From contig JAJDEV010000020.1 in assembly GCA_029259605.1 (NCBI GenBank), positions 1 to 55,203 on the forward strand: a stretch of DNA of 55,203 bases, given 5' to 3'. Position 1 is the first letter of the stretch. Each line of letters opens with the position of its first letter. Positions 1-8,850 of the stretch are shown one piece after another. Under the pieces are notes generated by a model. That model saw only the letters and a program-made list of their open reading frames with translations. It searched no databases and had not been told where the DNA came from. The stretch is from Planctomycetota bacterium (GTDB lineage: Bacteria; Planctomycetota; UBA1135; GCA-002686595). A program made the translations under genes and the position numbers.

Positions 1-82
1 CGTTCGACGTCGAGGAGCCTCTGGGCTGAATCGGCGGCGATTGGTGCGACTCCGTATCGTCGATTCGGCTCCGGGCGGTCGC

Positions 83-673
83 CTACCCGTAGTTCTCCGG
101 GAACCGCTTGCGCTCGACCGCTTCGATCGCGATGTGGAGGATCTTGATGTGGACCTCCTGGATGCGGTCCGAGGTCGTGGCGTCGGGGACGACGATCGGG
201 ATGTCGACGCGGGGGAGGAGCTCGCCGCCGCCTTTGCCGAGCAGGGCGACGGTCGGGATGCCCTGGGTGCGGGCTTGGTCGACGGCGCGCAGGATGTTCG
301 GCGAGTTGCCGCTCGTGGAGAGGACGACGAGCAGATCGCCCTTGTTGCCCAGCGCTTCGACGTAGCGGGCGAAGACCTGGTCGTAGCCGAAGTCGTTCGC
401 GATGCAGGTCAGTTGGCTCGGGTCCGAGAAGGCGATGGCGGGGAGCGCGGCGCGGTCGCCGCGGAAGCGGCCGGTCCACTCCTCGGCGAAGTGCATGGCG
501 TCGCACATCGAGCCGCCATTGCCGCAGGCGAGCAGCTTGCCGCCCCGCTCGAGCGTCTCGAAGGCGGCGGTGGCGAAGCGCTCGACGTTCGCGAGCCCGT
601 CGGGGCTGTCGATGAAGGCGCGCAGGGTCGTGGCGGCGGTCTCGAAGGAGGCGCGGATGGCGTCGGCGGACAT
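83..673 (-). CDS. gmhA: Phosphoheptose isomerase (SIS domain)
   Basis: Sedoheptulose-7-phosphate isomerase, the first step of ADP-heptose synthesis for LPS inner core (cytosolic). The 196-residue product is of normal GmhA length and is one SIS fold. The phosphosugar-binding motif CGNGGSMCDAMHFAEEWTGR is followed by the SIS serine motif STSGNSPN and by the C-terminal helix IQEVHIKILH carrying the expected catalytic histidine. The reading frame stays open further upstream, but that part is arginine/serine-rich low-complexity shadow, so the ATG at 673 at the start of the SIS fold is chosen. No Shine-Dalgarno is evident. No other heptose genes lie nearby, so it seems to stand alone. Confidence 0.93.
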   Translation of the reverse strand: MSADAIRASFETAATTLRAFIDSPDGLANVERFATAAFETLERGGKLLACGNGGSMCDAMHFAEEWTGRFRGDRAALPAIAFSDPSQLTCIANDFGYDQVFARYVEALGNKGDLLVVLSTSGNSPNILRAVDQARTQGIPTVALLGKGGGELLPRVDIPIVVPDATTSDRIQEVHIKILHIAIEAVERKRFPENYG

Positions 674-844
674 GGGGGCATTGTGAAGGCGAGGGGAGGG
701 CGGCGGAAGGGGGCGGCGGGCGTGGCGGCTTCCTTTAAAGGAGTCGGCGGAGCGCGGCGGCGACGCGACGGATTCCGGGAACGCCGCCGCCGAACGCGCC
801 TGCGTTCTTGCATTGCCCAGCGCGGCCCCCAGGATAGTTGCCCT

Positions 845-1219
845 ATGAAGCCTGTCGGACCTGTCTTGCTCGCTATCGCCGGATTGGTGCTGGGGTGGAT
901 CGCTCTCGCGACCGATTCCCCGGCCCGCGCCACCTCCACGCTCCCCGCTCCGCCCGAGCACGTCCCGACCGAGATCACCGGCGTCGTGCCCGACGGCTGC
1001 GTGGTGCGATCCTTCGAGCTCGACGGCCTCTGCTGCACGGGCTGCGCCGGCAAGCTCTACGTCGCCCTCCACACCCTGGACGAGGTCCACGAGGTCGCGA
1101 TCGACGCCGACGCCAAGCGCGCGCAAGCCGTCGTCCCGCGCGATTTCGACGTGGCCAAGCTCGAGGACGCGCTGACGTTCGACAAGTACAGCGCGCACCT
1201 CGCGGGTTCGTCGCTCTAG
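845..1219 (+). CDS. Membrane-anchored heavy-metal-associated (HMA-like) domain protein
   Basis: A 124-residue protein with an N-terminal hydrophobic segment (about residues 5-23) that looks like a signal or membrane anchor, followed by a small domain with the motif GLCCTGCAGKL. This resembles the GMxCxxC metal-binding loop of HMA/MerP domains, with an extra adjacent cysteine. The remainder (VALHTLDEVHEVAIDADAKR) fits the beta-alpha-beta of that fold. An AGGA lies about 11 bases before the ATG. The stop codon TAG is inside the left CTAG of a 30-bp hairpin repeat. Metal transport or delivery outside the cytoplasm is inferred; the partner is unknown and no P-type ATPase is adjacent. Confidence 0.72.
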   Translation: MKPVGPVLLAIAGLVLGWIALATDSPARATSTLPAPPEHVPTEITGVVPDGCVVRSFELDGLCCTGCAGKLYVALHTLDEVHEVAIDADAKRAQAVVPRDFDVAKLEDALTFDKYSAHLAGSSL

Positions 1220-1245
1220 GAAGCCTTCTCACAGAGGCCTGCTAG
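1216..1245. repeat. 30-bp CTAG-flanked hairpin repeat, copy 1
   Basis: Identical base for base to 33517-33546. Both ends are CTAG and the arms form an imperfect stem (GCCTTCTC / GAGGC core). The left CTAG supplies the stop codon of the preceding gene. It could act as a terminator or be a residue of a small mobile element; its right end (GGCCTGCTAG) resembles the end of the MITE at 33358-33520. Confidence 0.7.
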
Positions 1246-1442
1246 CGGCGATCGCCCGGCTGTTGAGCCGAGCGGTCTAGTGCTTGCCGCTCGCCGGGCG
1301 TCTCGCCTGGTGTTCTTGCCGCTGGGGCTCTGCGCAGGCCATGGAGCGGACTTGGGGTTCGTCGGAGCGCTCGCGAGTTCTTGGGTTGTGCGCTACCATG
1401 AGCCCTCTCGCCCCTCATCGCTCCCCTCTGATCACCCTTCCG

Positions 1443-3275
1443 ATGAGACACAGCGTCTTCGCCGTCGTCCGAATCGCCCTTCCCGTGCTCATGGCGGGGT
1501 TCAGTCCCGTCTTCGCGCAGCGCAAGGTGCAGGTTGCTCCGAGCTTGGCGTCACTCAGCACGAAAGCGCCGAACATCACGTTGTCGATTCCCGCTACGAC
1601 GGCGCGTCACCAACTACCGCTCTTCGCGGGCATCGCCGAATCCAGAGGAAGCGAACGGCTCGCAGCGCGAATCAAAGGGGTACGCGTTGGGAGCGAGCTC
1701 GTCTTCGATTCCGTTGTACTTGCGGAGGGCAACAACACGGTCGCGTTCGAGGATTCACGGGGCATCCAATTCGGCGGCCGCGTCTTCGTGCAGTGCAGTG
1801 CCGAATCGGAATCCGCGCTCTCCATGGAAAGCGATACGTCGATCGCGTTCGGTCCGAGCGGTACGTTCACGTTGTCGTTCAGCGTCGACTCTGCGCTTGG
1901 CGAAGCCCCTGCGGTCCTGAGCGTCGACGAGGATGGCGACGGAATCTACGAGTACGTCGGCCCGATGGTGGCCTCGATTCCGATCGTAAGGACAACTTGC
2001 GGATCGTTTGCGCCCGTCGCTCGTGTGCTCACAGCCTTCGGCAACACGTACTCGGCTTCCTTGTCGGAGCCACTCCGTTTGCTCCCTTCTGCGCCAAACT
2101 CGGCGTCCGTTGCTCTGAGCGGCTCTTTCGCCGGCGTTTCGGACTTCGAGTACGAGGGCGAGGACGATGAGCTCTTGGCACTCGACGCGGGCGCCGCAGT
2201 CGTTCACCGACTCTCTCCGTACTCGGGCGATGTCGTAGGAACGATCACGCAACCCGCGCTCTCAGGTGCACAGGGGTTCTTCTCGAATCTCGAAGGCGAC
2301 CTCTGGGTGGCGGACACCGTGAACTCGCAGATCGTCAAGCTCGATCGCGCAGCTGCGTACGCGGTCAACGTCGCGGAGACGTTTGGGACGTTCGGGGCTG
2401 CGGCGGGAGCGCTCGACGCGCCGGAGGATGTCGCCGTGCTCTGGGCGGGCGGAGAGGCGATCATCCTCGTCGCCGACACGGGGAACCAACGCGTGCAAGC
2501 CTTCGATTCGGCGGGAGTCGTCCTCGGCGAGCTTACGGTGCTTCCGTCAGCTGGATTGCTGCAGGCGCCGTCGTCCATGGCCGTGCATGGTGGCGGCGCC
2601 GTTCTCGTCGCCGACCCCACCGCAGGGAAAGTCGTGATCATCGACGGTGCGCTGACGGTCCTCGACGAGTTCGACCTGTCAGGCGTGTCCGGCGTCATTC
2701 CCCACGACGTTAGTGTCCTTCCCGATGGGAAGGGGTTCCTTGTTTCCGATCCCGCGAGTTCGAGGACGGCGTCGTTCGACTGGGACGGGAACGAGCTCGA
2801 TCGCTACGTCAACCCGTTGTCGCCGCCGGTGGCGGCTCACCCCGTCTTCAGCGGACAAGGTCTGTGCGTCTTCGGTGCCGACGCTTCCGGGCTCAACGTC
2901 CAGGTCGTCCTTCCCTCGACGGACTGCCCGAACGCTGGACCGTCGGACGTTGCGACAGCCTTTCGTGACGCGCTGCTACTCGACAACGTCCGCGCGGCCC
3001 TCGACATGATGACGCCCGACGCGGCCGCGAAGTTGGGGGAGCTCACGCAGTTGCGCGTGTCTCTGTCCGGCGGCGGTGTGACGTTCGGGTCGACGGAGTT
3101 CGAGGCGTACAAGATCGCGCTCGGGACGATCGACGAGATGGTCGCGTTCCATAGCTCGCCGGACGTCGTCCAGGTTTTCGGTCAGATCCGTGACATGGGC
3201 AACGTCTTGGTGGGAACCATGCACTTCCAGCTTCGCCGTGACGCCACCGGTACGTGGCTCGTCGCTTCCTTCTAG
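1443..3275 (+). CDS. Secreted NHL-repeat / beta-propeller protein
   Basis: The 610-residue product opens with a signal peptide (charged start, hydrophobic core, FSPVFAQ cleavage region near residue 26). The central part carries NHL-like blades, for example DLWVADTVNSQIVKL, ILVADTGNQRVQAF and VLVADPTAGKVVII, about 45-50 residues apart. These are typical of extracellular propellers that bind ligands rather than catalyse. The C-terminal 120 residues are a separate domain with no repeats. The ATG at 1443 is chosen because it starts the signal peptide; an ATG at 1398 is also in frame. Codon choice is less GC-biased than in neighbours. It lies 15 bases before the next secreted protein, so co-transcription is likely. 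Confidence 0.75.
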   Translation: MRHSVFAVVRIALPVLMAGFSPVFAQRKVQVAPSLASLSTKAPNITLSIPATTARHQLPLFAGIAESRGSERLAARIKGVRVGSELVFDSVVLAEGNNTVAFEDSRGIQFGGRVFVQCSAESESALSMESDTSIAFGPSGTFTLSFSVDSALGEAPAVLSVDEDGDGIYEYVGPMVASIPIVRTTCGSFAPVARVLTAFGNTYSASLSEPLRLLPSAPNSASVALSGSFAGVSDFEYEGEDDELLALDAGAAVVHRLSPYSGDVVGTITQPALSGAQGFFSNLEGDLWVADTVNSQIVKLDRAAAYAVNVAETFGTFGAAAGALDAPEDVAVLWAGGEAIILVADTGNQRVQAFDSAGVVLGELTVLPSAGLLQAPSSMAVHGGGAVLVADPTAGKVVIIDGALTVLDEFDLSGVSGVIPHDVSVLPDGKGFLVSDPASSRTASFDWDGNELDRYVNPLSPPVAAHPVFSGQGLCVFGADASGLNVQVVLPSTDCPNAGPSDVATAFRDALLLDNVRAALDMMTPDAAAKLGELTQLRVSLSGGGVTFGSTEFEAYKIALGTIDEMVAFHSSPDVVQVFGQIRDMGNVLVGTMHFQLRRDATGTWLVASF

Positions 3276-3290
3276 CCGTCCGGACTCGCC

Positions 3291-5216
3291 ATGAACTCTT
3301 CGTCCGTGCTCAGTCGCTGGATCCTCTGTGGATCGATCGTGATCCTTTCCGGCGCTGTCGCCGTCGGCTCGGGAGCGATTCCGATTCCCTACTCGATCAA
3401 CACTCATCAAGGAATCACACGAGCCGCGATCCTGCGTTCGACGCGGTGGGAGCCGTTCCTGGCCGCGACCAAGCTCGACGACCGCGTCTTTGATCTACCC
3501 TACGATCGTGAGTACCTCGACGAGGCAAAGAGCCTCGAGAAGAAGAAGAACATCACGTTCCTCGGCGACGGGCCCGCGGACTTCGTCGAAGCCGGTTCGA
3601 TCATGGAGGACCGAGGCTCGGCGTTCACGCAATCGGGGCGGTTCTACCGACACTTCGCGAACTCACAACGCAACTTCCGTGGACTTCGCTTGTGGGGAGG
3701 CGCGCCGTTCTTTCGGAACCTGAGCGCGATCGAGTGGGGGTTCAACGAGGGTGGCGCGGATCAGGAGGACAAGAAGAACTTGCAGGACTGGAAGAGCCTG
3801 CAGGAGTACTTCTTCCAGGCCTTCTCGGCGCCCAGCGATCTCGAGCGTCGCCGCGCGGAGGCTGACATGTTCTATTCGCTCGGGCACGGCACGCACCTGC
3901 TCCAAGACATGTTCCAACCGGGGCACTCGAGAGAAGACGCGCATCCGTTCAAGCGCACGCTCGAGTTCTGGGCGCAAGAACACGCGCGACCGGGCGGGCC
4001 GCTCGGGCTCGCCGTCAGCGGCGCCTACGGTACATCGACACTGATCGGTAGTACGCCGGTCGATCCGAAGCCGACGTTCAACGCGTTTCTCAGAGACGCG
4101 GGGCTCTACTCGGGCACTCGGTTCTTCAGCGACGACACGTACACGAGCCTGCCGCTTCCTGGCCCGAGTGACGTCGTCATCACCGAAGAAGACATCATCA
4201 CAGTCGAACAGTTTGGGGAACTACCCGAGCAGTTCTTCATGGACGTCGTCCGTGGCTCGTCATCGTCCTATTTGGCTAGCGATCCGGTGCTCGGATATCT
4301 GTTCCGCTACGACGATAGACCGGCGACGAGTATTTCGTTGGGCGTCCCGCTCGGCTTGATCGGAGGCGACAAAGACACGATGGCGGATCACGCGCGCAAC
4401 CTGCTACCGAAGGCGGTGGCGCAATCCGCGGGCCTCATCGATCACTTCCTTCGGGGGCAGATCGATTTCTACGGCACGAACATCATCGAGAATCAGACCT
4501 GGGCAGCGGGCGGAAGCGGGTTCAGCCTCGCGCCCCCGGCGAAGTGGGCCATCAGCTACGTTTCTGTCGACAAGGGGTGCCATCCGATCCCCGGAGTCGG
4601 GGTCGCGACGGCGACGGGGACTCTCTGGCCGGGTGGATGGCTGCCGATCACGGGGAGCATCAACGAAGGGATGAACCAAGCGAGCGATCCGTCCAACGGT
4701 GGGGCCGCGCTCGGGCCTGAGTTGGAGATGTTCGTCGTCTACAGCGGTCGCATCGGCGCCGATCCCGGCGTCGCCGTCGCGCGTCGAAACGTCCAGCTTA
4801 GCGGCGCTTTTCTACTTCCCGCTGCCCCGGACAACGAGGTCGAAGGGATCGCCTCCGGGTCGTTCGGGCTGGACCCCGCCGGCGCAGTGCCGTACTGGAC
4901 GATAGGTTCAGCGGAATTGTTCATCACCATGGAGTCGTTCGGCGAACCTGTACCGAGCTTGCCCGGCGTTTGTGGAGACACGCCGTTCAGTTCTTCGGTG
5001 CCGGTTGAAGTCGAGATCTCGATCAACGGAAACGTCGTGGCATCGACGAGTTTCGACGGACCTACTTTCATACCGTACATCCCGGTGCCCATCGCGGGGC
5101 TCCCCGCGAACGGGGGATGGACGCTCGAGGTCGAAGTGATCCAAGGACCCGATGCGGCGTTTTGCCCCGACTTCAAGGTCGTGATTGACGACGCGACCTT
5201 GTACGTGCGGTCATAG
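3291..5216 (+). CDS. Secreted zinc phospholipase C / S1-P1 nuclease-like protein
   Basis: 641 residues with an N-terminal signal peptide (about 1-30). The all-helical zinc-PLC/P1-nuclease signature is visible: a histidine near the mature N terminus (NTHQGITRAAI, H39), then SLGHGTHLLQDMFQPGH with H202, D206 and H212. The spacing H-x3-D-x5-H equals that of the zinc ligands H118-D122-H128 of Bacillus cereus phospholipase C. The second-site His/Glu pair is not clearly placed, so activity is uncertain. From about residue 440 a beta-rich domain (jelly-roll-like, binding or attachment) follows, which makes the protein much longer than the 250-300 residues usual for the family. The substrate is unknown: phospholipid, phosphodiester or nucleic acid are all possible. 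Confidence 0.68.
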   Translation: MNSSSVLSRWILCGSIVILSGAVAVGSGAIPIPYSINTHQGITRAAILRSTRWEPFLAATKLDDRVFDLPYDREYLDEAKSLEKKKNITFLGDGPADFVEAGSIMEDRGSAFTQSGRFYRHFANSQRNFRGLRLWGGAPFFRNLSAIEWGFNEGGADQEDKKNLQDWKSLQEYFFQAFSAPSDLERRRAEADMFYSLGHGTHLLQDMFQPGHSREDAHPFKRTLEFWAQEHARPGGPLGLAVSGAYGTSTLIGSTPVDPKPTFNAFLRDAGLYSGTRFFSDDTYTSLPLPGPSDVVITEEDIITVEQFGELPEQFFMDVVRGSSSSYLASDPVLGYLFRYDDRPATSISLGVPLGLIGGDKDTMADHARNLLPKAVAQSAGLIDHFLRGQIDFYGTNIIENQTWAAGGSGFSLAPPAKWAISYVSVDKGCHPIPGVGVATATGTLWPGGWLPITGSINEGMNQASDPSNGGAALGPELEMFVVYSGRIGADPGVAVARRNVQLSGAFLLPAAPDNEVEGIASGSFGLDPAGAVPYWTIGSAELFITMESFGEPVPSLPGVCGDTPFSSSVPVEVEISINGNVVASTSFDGPTFIPYIPVPIAGLPANGGWTLEVEVIQGPDAAFCPDFKVVIDDATLYVRS

Positions 5217-5281
5217 GTGTAGGCGAAGCCGTTCAGCAGCGCTCGAAGTCTGTCACGGCGTACCAACTCGCCGCCGCGGCG

Positions 5282-6913
5282 GTGGCGTTGCGCCTCGCAT
5301 TCCTCTGCGTGTCGCCCAGTCGCGAGTGGCCCCACTCGATCTTCTTCGAGGGCGACTCGAGGTACTGGGGACTGCAACTGAGCGAAGGGGCAGCGTTCCA
5401 GTTCGGGCTCCCCATGCGAGCGCCGGGTGTCTACTTGCTTCTCGCGTCTGTGCAGAGCTTGGTCGGCAGCGCTCGGATTCTGTGCGCCAAGCTGCTTTGG
5501 AGCGCCATGTTCGGCGCGACGACCTTCGGCCTGTTCCGACTTGTGGAAAGTTTCGACGGAGCGCGGTCGGCGCAGGTTGCGGCGTGCCTCTTCGCGTTCG
5601 CGTTCGGAAGCAACGCCCTGGTCGATGGTCTCGGTGCGGAGCAGCCCTATCAGTTACTGCTCGTCCTACTGTCGCTCAGCCTGATCGATGCGAACCCCTC
5701 GGTGCGCCGCTCGCTTGCCGAAGGCGTGCTCCACGGCCTGGGACTGCTCTTGCGTTCGGAGCACGCACTCGTGTTGGTTGGGAGCCTCTGCTTGCGCGCC
5801 ATTCGGGGGCACTCGAGCGCGACCCGACCGTCGGCGTCGCACGTCTCTCGGTGTGTCATGACGTTCGTCGTGTGCGCCCTGGTCGCTGCGCCGCAACATG
5901 TTTCCGCCGTGGGAGCGATTGAAGACTTCAACAGCACTGAGTTGTCGACGTCGATCGAGCCGAACGGAACGGCGCAGCCTTTCTCTCCGGACGGAGAGGC
6001 GTTTCTCGCGTCCTTGCCCGCGTTTGCGCGCGGCAATACGCGCGACTACTTGGCCTGGAAACTGTCGAGCGCGGATTCGGCTCCCGGGCCGATTGACGGC
6101 GAGGTCGCGCGCCGCGTTCTCATGGACGACTTCGGATACATTCCGGCTCCCCTGCGGGTGAACTGGCTCATGCCGCGTCGTGGGGGGCTCGACTTTGCCC
6201 TCGCCAATCAGGTCTCTGGAACGGGCGGCTTCGATCGCTCCCTGCTCGACAGTGTTCCAGGCGGCAGTGCGGAGTTCTCATTCACCAATCCGGCGCATCT
6301 GCGGCTGTACGACGAAGGCTTCAGCGTCGGCTTGCGCGGCATCGCCGATGCTCCTGCGCATTGGGTCGGTCTCGTGCGCCGGAAGCTGTGGCGATACTTG
6401 GGCGGGGTCGACGGCGGTTTCACGCTTTGGAACCTCCCTTATGGCCCGTGGAGTGTGCGGCACCCGGTCGACATGGCGGTGAGCAGAAATCGAGGGACGC
6501 GCGTCTGGTCGTTGTTCTGCGTCGCCCTGATCGTCGCTGGCCTCGCGCGCCACATCCGACGGTTCGGGTGGTCGTCGCCGATCGTGATGATCCTTGGATG
6601 CTCTTTGCTGACAACCGTCTTCTTTTACGGGTACGCGCGCTCGGGGTTCGTCGTCTACCCGTTCTATCTTGTTCTCGCGATGGGCGGCGCCAAGGCGTTG
6701 CTCGGGCGCTGGGCGCCGCGAAACGCGCGGTCCGTTGGTGGGCTCCTCGTCGTCGCCCTCATGCTCGCCGAATTGTGCGCATTGATCGCCGTCTTCCGGG
6801 GGGTCAGGCTCCGAGTCGCGGAGTTGGGCGCGCCAGCCCAGGTGACCGTCGAGTCGCAACCGGTGTATTCGTTCGCACCGATGGAGATCGAATACGGAGT
6901 GAGTGATCTCTAG
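5282..6913 (+). CDS. Polytopic membrane protein, GT39/PMT-like glycosyltransferase
   Basis: 543 residues with many hydrophobic helices. The first periplasmic loop reads FFEGDSRYWGLQLSEGAAF, which resembles the acidic loop (D-xx-Y-xx-A/G) of lipid-linked-sugar transferases of the ArnT/PMT (GT39/GT83) type. Such enzymes move a sugar from polyprenyl phosphate to a protein or lipid on the outer side of the membrane. The C-terminal third has several further membrane helices and a short soluble tail. The GTG at 5282 is the only plausible start in the frame, since a stop lies at 5186-5188 and no other start codon occurs between. It could belong with the two secreted proteins upstream, as a modifier. 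The family call is from loop pattern and topology only. Confidence 0.62.
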   Translation: MALRLAFLCVSPSREWPHSIFFEGDSRYWGLQLSEGAAFQFGLPMRAPGVYLLLASVQSLVGSARILCAKLLWSAMFGATTFGLFRLVESFDGARSAQVAACLFAFAFGSNALVDGLGAEQPYQLLLVLLSLSLIDANPSVRRSLAEGVLHGLGLLLRSEHALVLVGSLCLRAIRGHSSATRPSASHVSRCVMTFVVCALVAAPQHVSAVGAIEDFNSTELSTSIEPNGTAQPFSPDGEAFLASLPAFARGNTRDYLAWKLSSADSAPGPIDGEVARRVLMDDFGYIPAPLRVNWLMPRRGGLDFALANQVSGTGGFDRSLLDSVPGGSAEFSFTNPAHLRLYDEGFSVGLRGIADAPAHWVGLVRRKLWRYLGGVDGGFTLWNLPYGPWSVRHPVDMAVSRNRGTRVWSLFCVALIVAGLARHIRRFGWSSPIVMILGCSLLTTVFFYGYARSGFVVYPFYLVLAMGGAKALLGRWAPRNARSVGGLLVVALMLAELCALIAVFRGVRLRVAELGAPAQVTVESQPVYSFAPMEIEYGVSDL

Positions 6914-7057
6914 TCAGGACTGGACCCAACAGGCTGTCGCGGGGGTGAACGTCGGATCGCGCACCATGAGCCACGGATGAGGGCTCTTGGGTCAGCCCCT
7001 TGCTTCGCAGCACGCGCTTTCGTACCCAGGGGCGGTACGCGCTGCTTGCGCACTCCC

Positions 7058-8815
7058 ATGACCTCGACGCCCCCGTTCACGCCGGCCACAGTGCCGACGC
7101 CCCCCGCAGCGGCTCTGCCGACCGACTCGGCCGACTACCTCCGGAGCCGGCTCGAAACGACCTGGGCCGGGGCGCGCGACGGGCTCTGGGACTGGGACGT
7201 GGCGAACGATGCGCTGCGCCTGTCTCCGCGCTGGAAGTCGCTGCTCGGGTACGCGTCGGACGAGGTGCAGGACCGGCCCGAGGAGTGGTTCCGCCGCGTC
7301 CACCCGCGCGACCTCGACGAGCTGAAGCGCGCGATCGACGCGCACCTGAACGGGCGTTCGGACGAGCTCGAGACCGAGTTCCGCATGCTCCACAAGGACG
7401 GGAGCTGGCGCTGGATCCTGTGCCGCGGTCAGCGCCATGCGAAGCAGGCGCTCCTGGCCGGATCGGTGACCGATGTCACGTCGCTCAAGGCGGCCGAGAA
7501 CCAGGTGTTGCTCGAGGCGTTCCACGATCCGCTCACCGGCCTGCCGAACAAGCGTCTGTTCCAGGACCGCCTGTCGCTCGCGCTCGCGCGCCGGCGCCAG
7601 CGCGCCGCGCAGCCGCTCGCCGTGCTCTACCTCGACCTCGATCGCTTCCACACGGTGAACGACAGCCTCGGCGTCGACGCCGGCGACGACCTGCTCGTTG
7701 AGATCAAGGGCAGGCTCACCGAGCTCCTGCGCCTCGGCGACACGCTCGGTCGCCTCGGCGGGGACAAGTTCGCCGTGCTGCTCGACGGTGTCGGCGGTCC
7801 GCGCGAGGCGATGCACTTCGCCGACGACCTCGTCGCCGCGCTCAAGCGCCCGCTCGTGATCGCCGGGCTCGAGGTCTTCGCGTCGGCGAGCATCGGCATC
7901 GCGCTGTCGAAGGACGGCAAGGAGCGCCCCGAGGATTTGCTCAAGGACGCGATCACCGCGATGCACCGGGCGAAGGAGGACGGCGCGACGCCGTTCGAGC
8001 TCTTCGACCCGCAGATGAACTCGAACGCGAAGGAGCGCCTGCAGCTCGAGGCCGACCTGCACCACGCGATCGAGCGAGGCGAGTTCCTGCTGCACTACCA
8101 ACCGGTCATCGCGCTCGCGTCGGGCGACCTCGCCGGGTTCGAAGCGCTCGTGCGCTGGCAGCACCCGACGCGCGGGATGATCCGGCCCGACCACTTCATC
8201 CCGATCGCCGAAGAGACGGGGCTGATCGCGCCGCTCGGCAGCTGGGTGCTCGAGGAGTCGTGCCGCCAGATGCGCGAGTGGAAGGATCGCTTCCAAGCCG
8301 CGCGCGACATCAGCATCGCCGTGAACCTCTCCGCACGCCAGTTCGAGAACCCCGCGCTGGTCGACGAGATCGTTCAATGCCTCGAGACCGCCGGGCTCGA
8401 GCCCGACAGCCTCGACCTCGAGATGACCGAGAGCGTCGTCATGGCGCGCACGCGCGAGAACGCCGCCACGTTGCAGGCGCTGCGCGACCTCGGGATCAAG
8501 CTGCTCATCGACGACTTCGGCACGGGCTACTCGTCGCTCGCCAGTCTGCAGAGCTTTCCGCTCGACTCGCTGAAGATCGACCGGTCGTTCGTGATGGGCA
8601 TGGAGTTCGAGGACGGCAAGGCGGAGATCGTCCGCACGGTCCTCGCGCTCGCGAAGGCGCTCGAGCTCGAAGTGGTCGCCGAGGGCATCGAAACCGCCGA
8701 GTCGCTCGCGATACTGCGCGACCTCGAATGCGAACACGGTCAGGGTTACTACTTCTCGGCACCCGTCGACGGCGACGCCGCCGCGGCGTGGATCGAGAAC
8801 CCGCCGAGCTTCTAG
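7058..8815 (+). CDS. PAS-GGDEF-EAL c-di-GMP phosphodiesterase with degenerate GGDEF
   Basis: 585 residues. PAS fold about 25-145 (WDWDVANDALRLSPRWKSLLGY start, SVTDVTSLK end), GGDEF domain about 150-315, EAL domain about 325-585. The cyclase signature is GGDKF (residues 234-238), so the catalytic glutamate of GGDEF is lysine and synthase activity is unlikely. The EAL domain is complete: EALVRWQ (362-364), NLSARQF, DDFGTGYSSL, KIDRSFV and AEGIET, so it should hydrolyse c-di-GMP. The GGDKF domain may bind GTP as a regulator. No membrane segment is seen. The ATG at 7058 is preferred; the upstream in-frame extension is unlike a domain. A link to flagellar motility is plausible but not shown. Confidence 0.88.
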   Translation: MTSTPPFTPATVPTPPAAALPTDSADYLRSRLETTWAGARDGLWDWDVANDALRLSPRWKSLLGYASDEVQDRPEEWFRRVHPRDLDELKRAIDAHLNGRSDELETEFRMLHKDGSWRWILCRGQRHAKQALLAGSVTDVTSLKAAENQVLLEAFHDPLTGLPNKRLFQDRLSLALARRRQRAAQPLAVLYLDLDRFHTVNDSLGVDAGDDLLVEIKGRLTELLRLGDTLGRLGGDKFAVLLDGVGGPREAMHFADDLVAALKRPLVIAGLEVFASASIGIALSKDGKERPEDLLKDAITAMHRAKEDGATPFELFDPQMNSNAKERLQLEADLHHAIERGEFLLHYQPVIALASGDLAGFEALVRWQHPTRGMIRPDHFIPIAEETGLIAPLGSWVLEESCRQMREWKDRFQAARDISIAVNLSARQFENPALVDEIVQCLETAGLEPDSLDLEMTESVVMARTRENAATLQALRDLGIKLLIDDFGTGYSSLASLQSFPLDSLKIDRSFVMGMEFEDGKAEIVRTVLALAKALELEVVAEGIETAESLAILRDLECEHGQGYYFSAPVDGDAAAAWIENPPSF

Positions 8816-8850
8816 ATCGGACATCCCGGGGGGGGTGAACGAGGCACAAC

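Noticed and set aside
1-29. A possible tail of an upstream gene ending FDVEEPLG then TGA at 27-29.
   Set aside because: Nine codons at the window edge are too few to support a gene; it is plausible but unproven.
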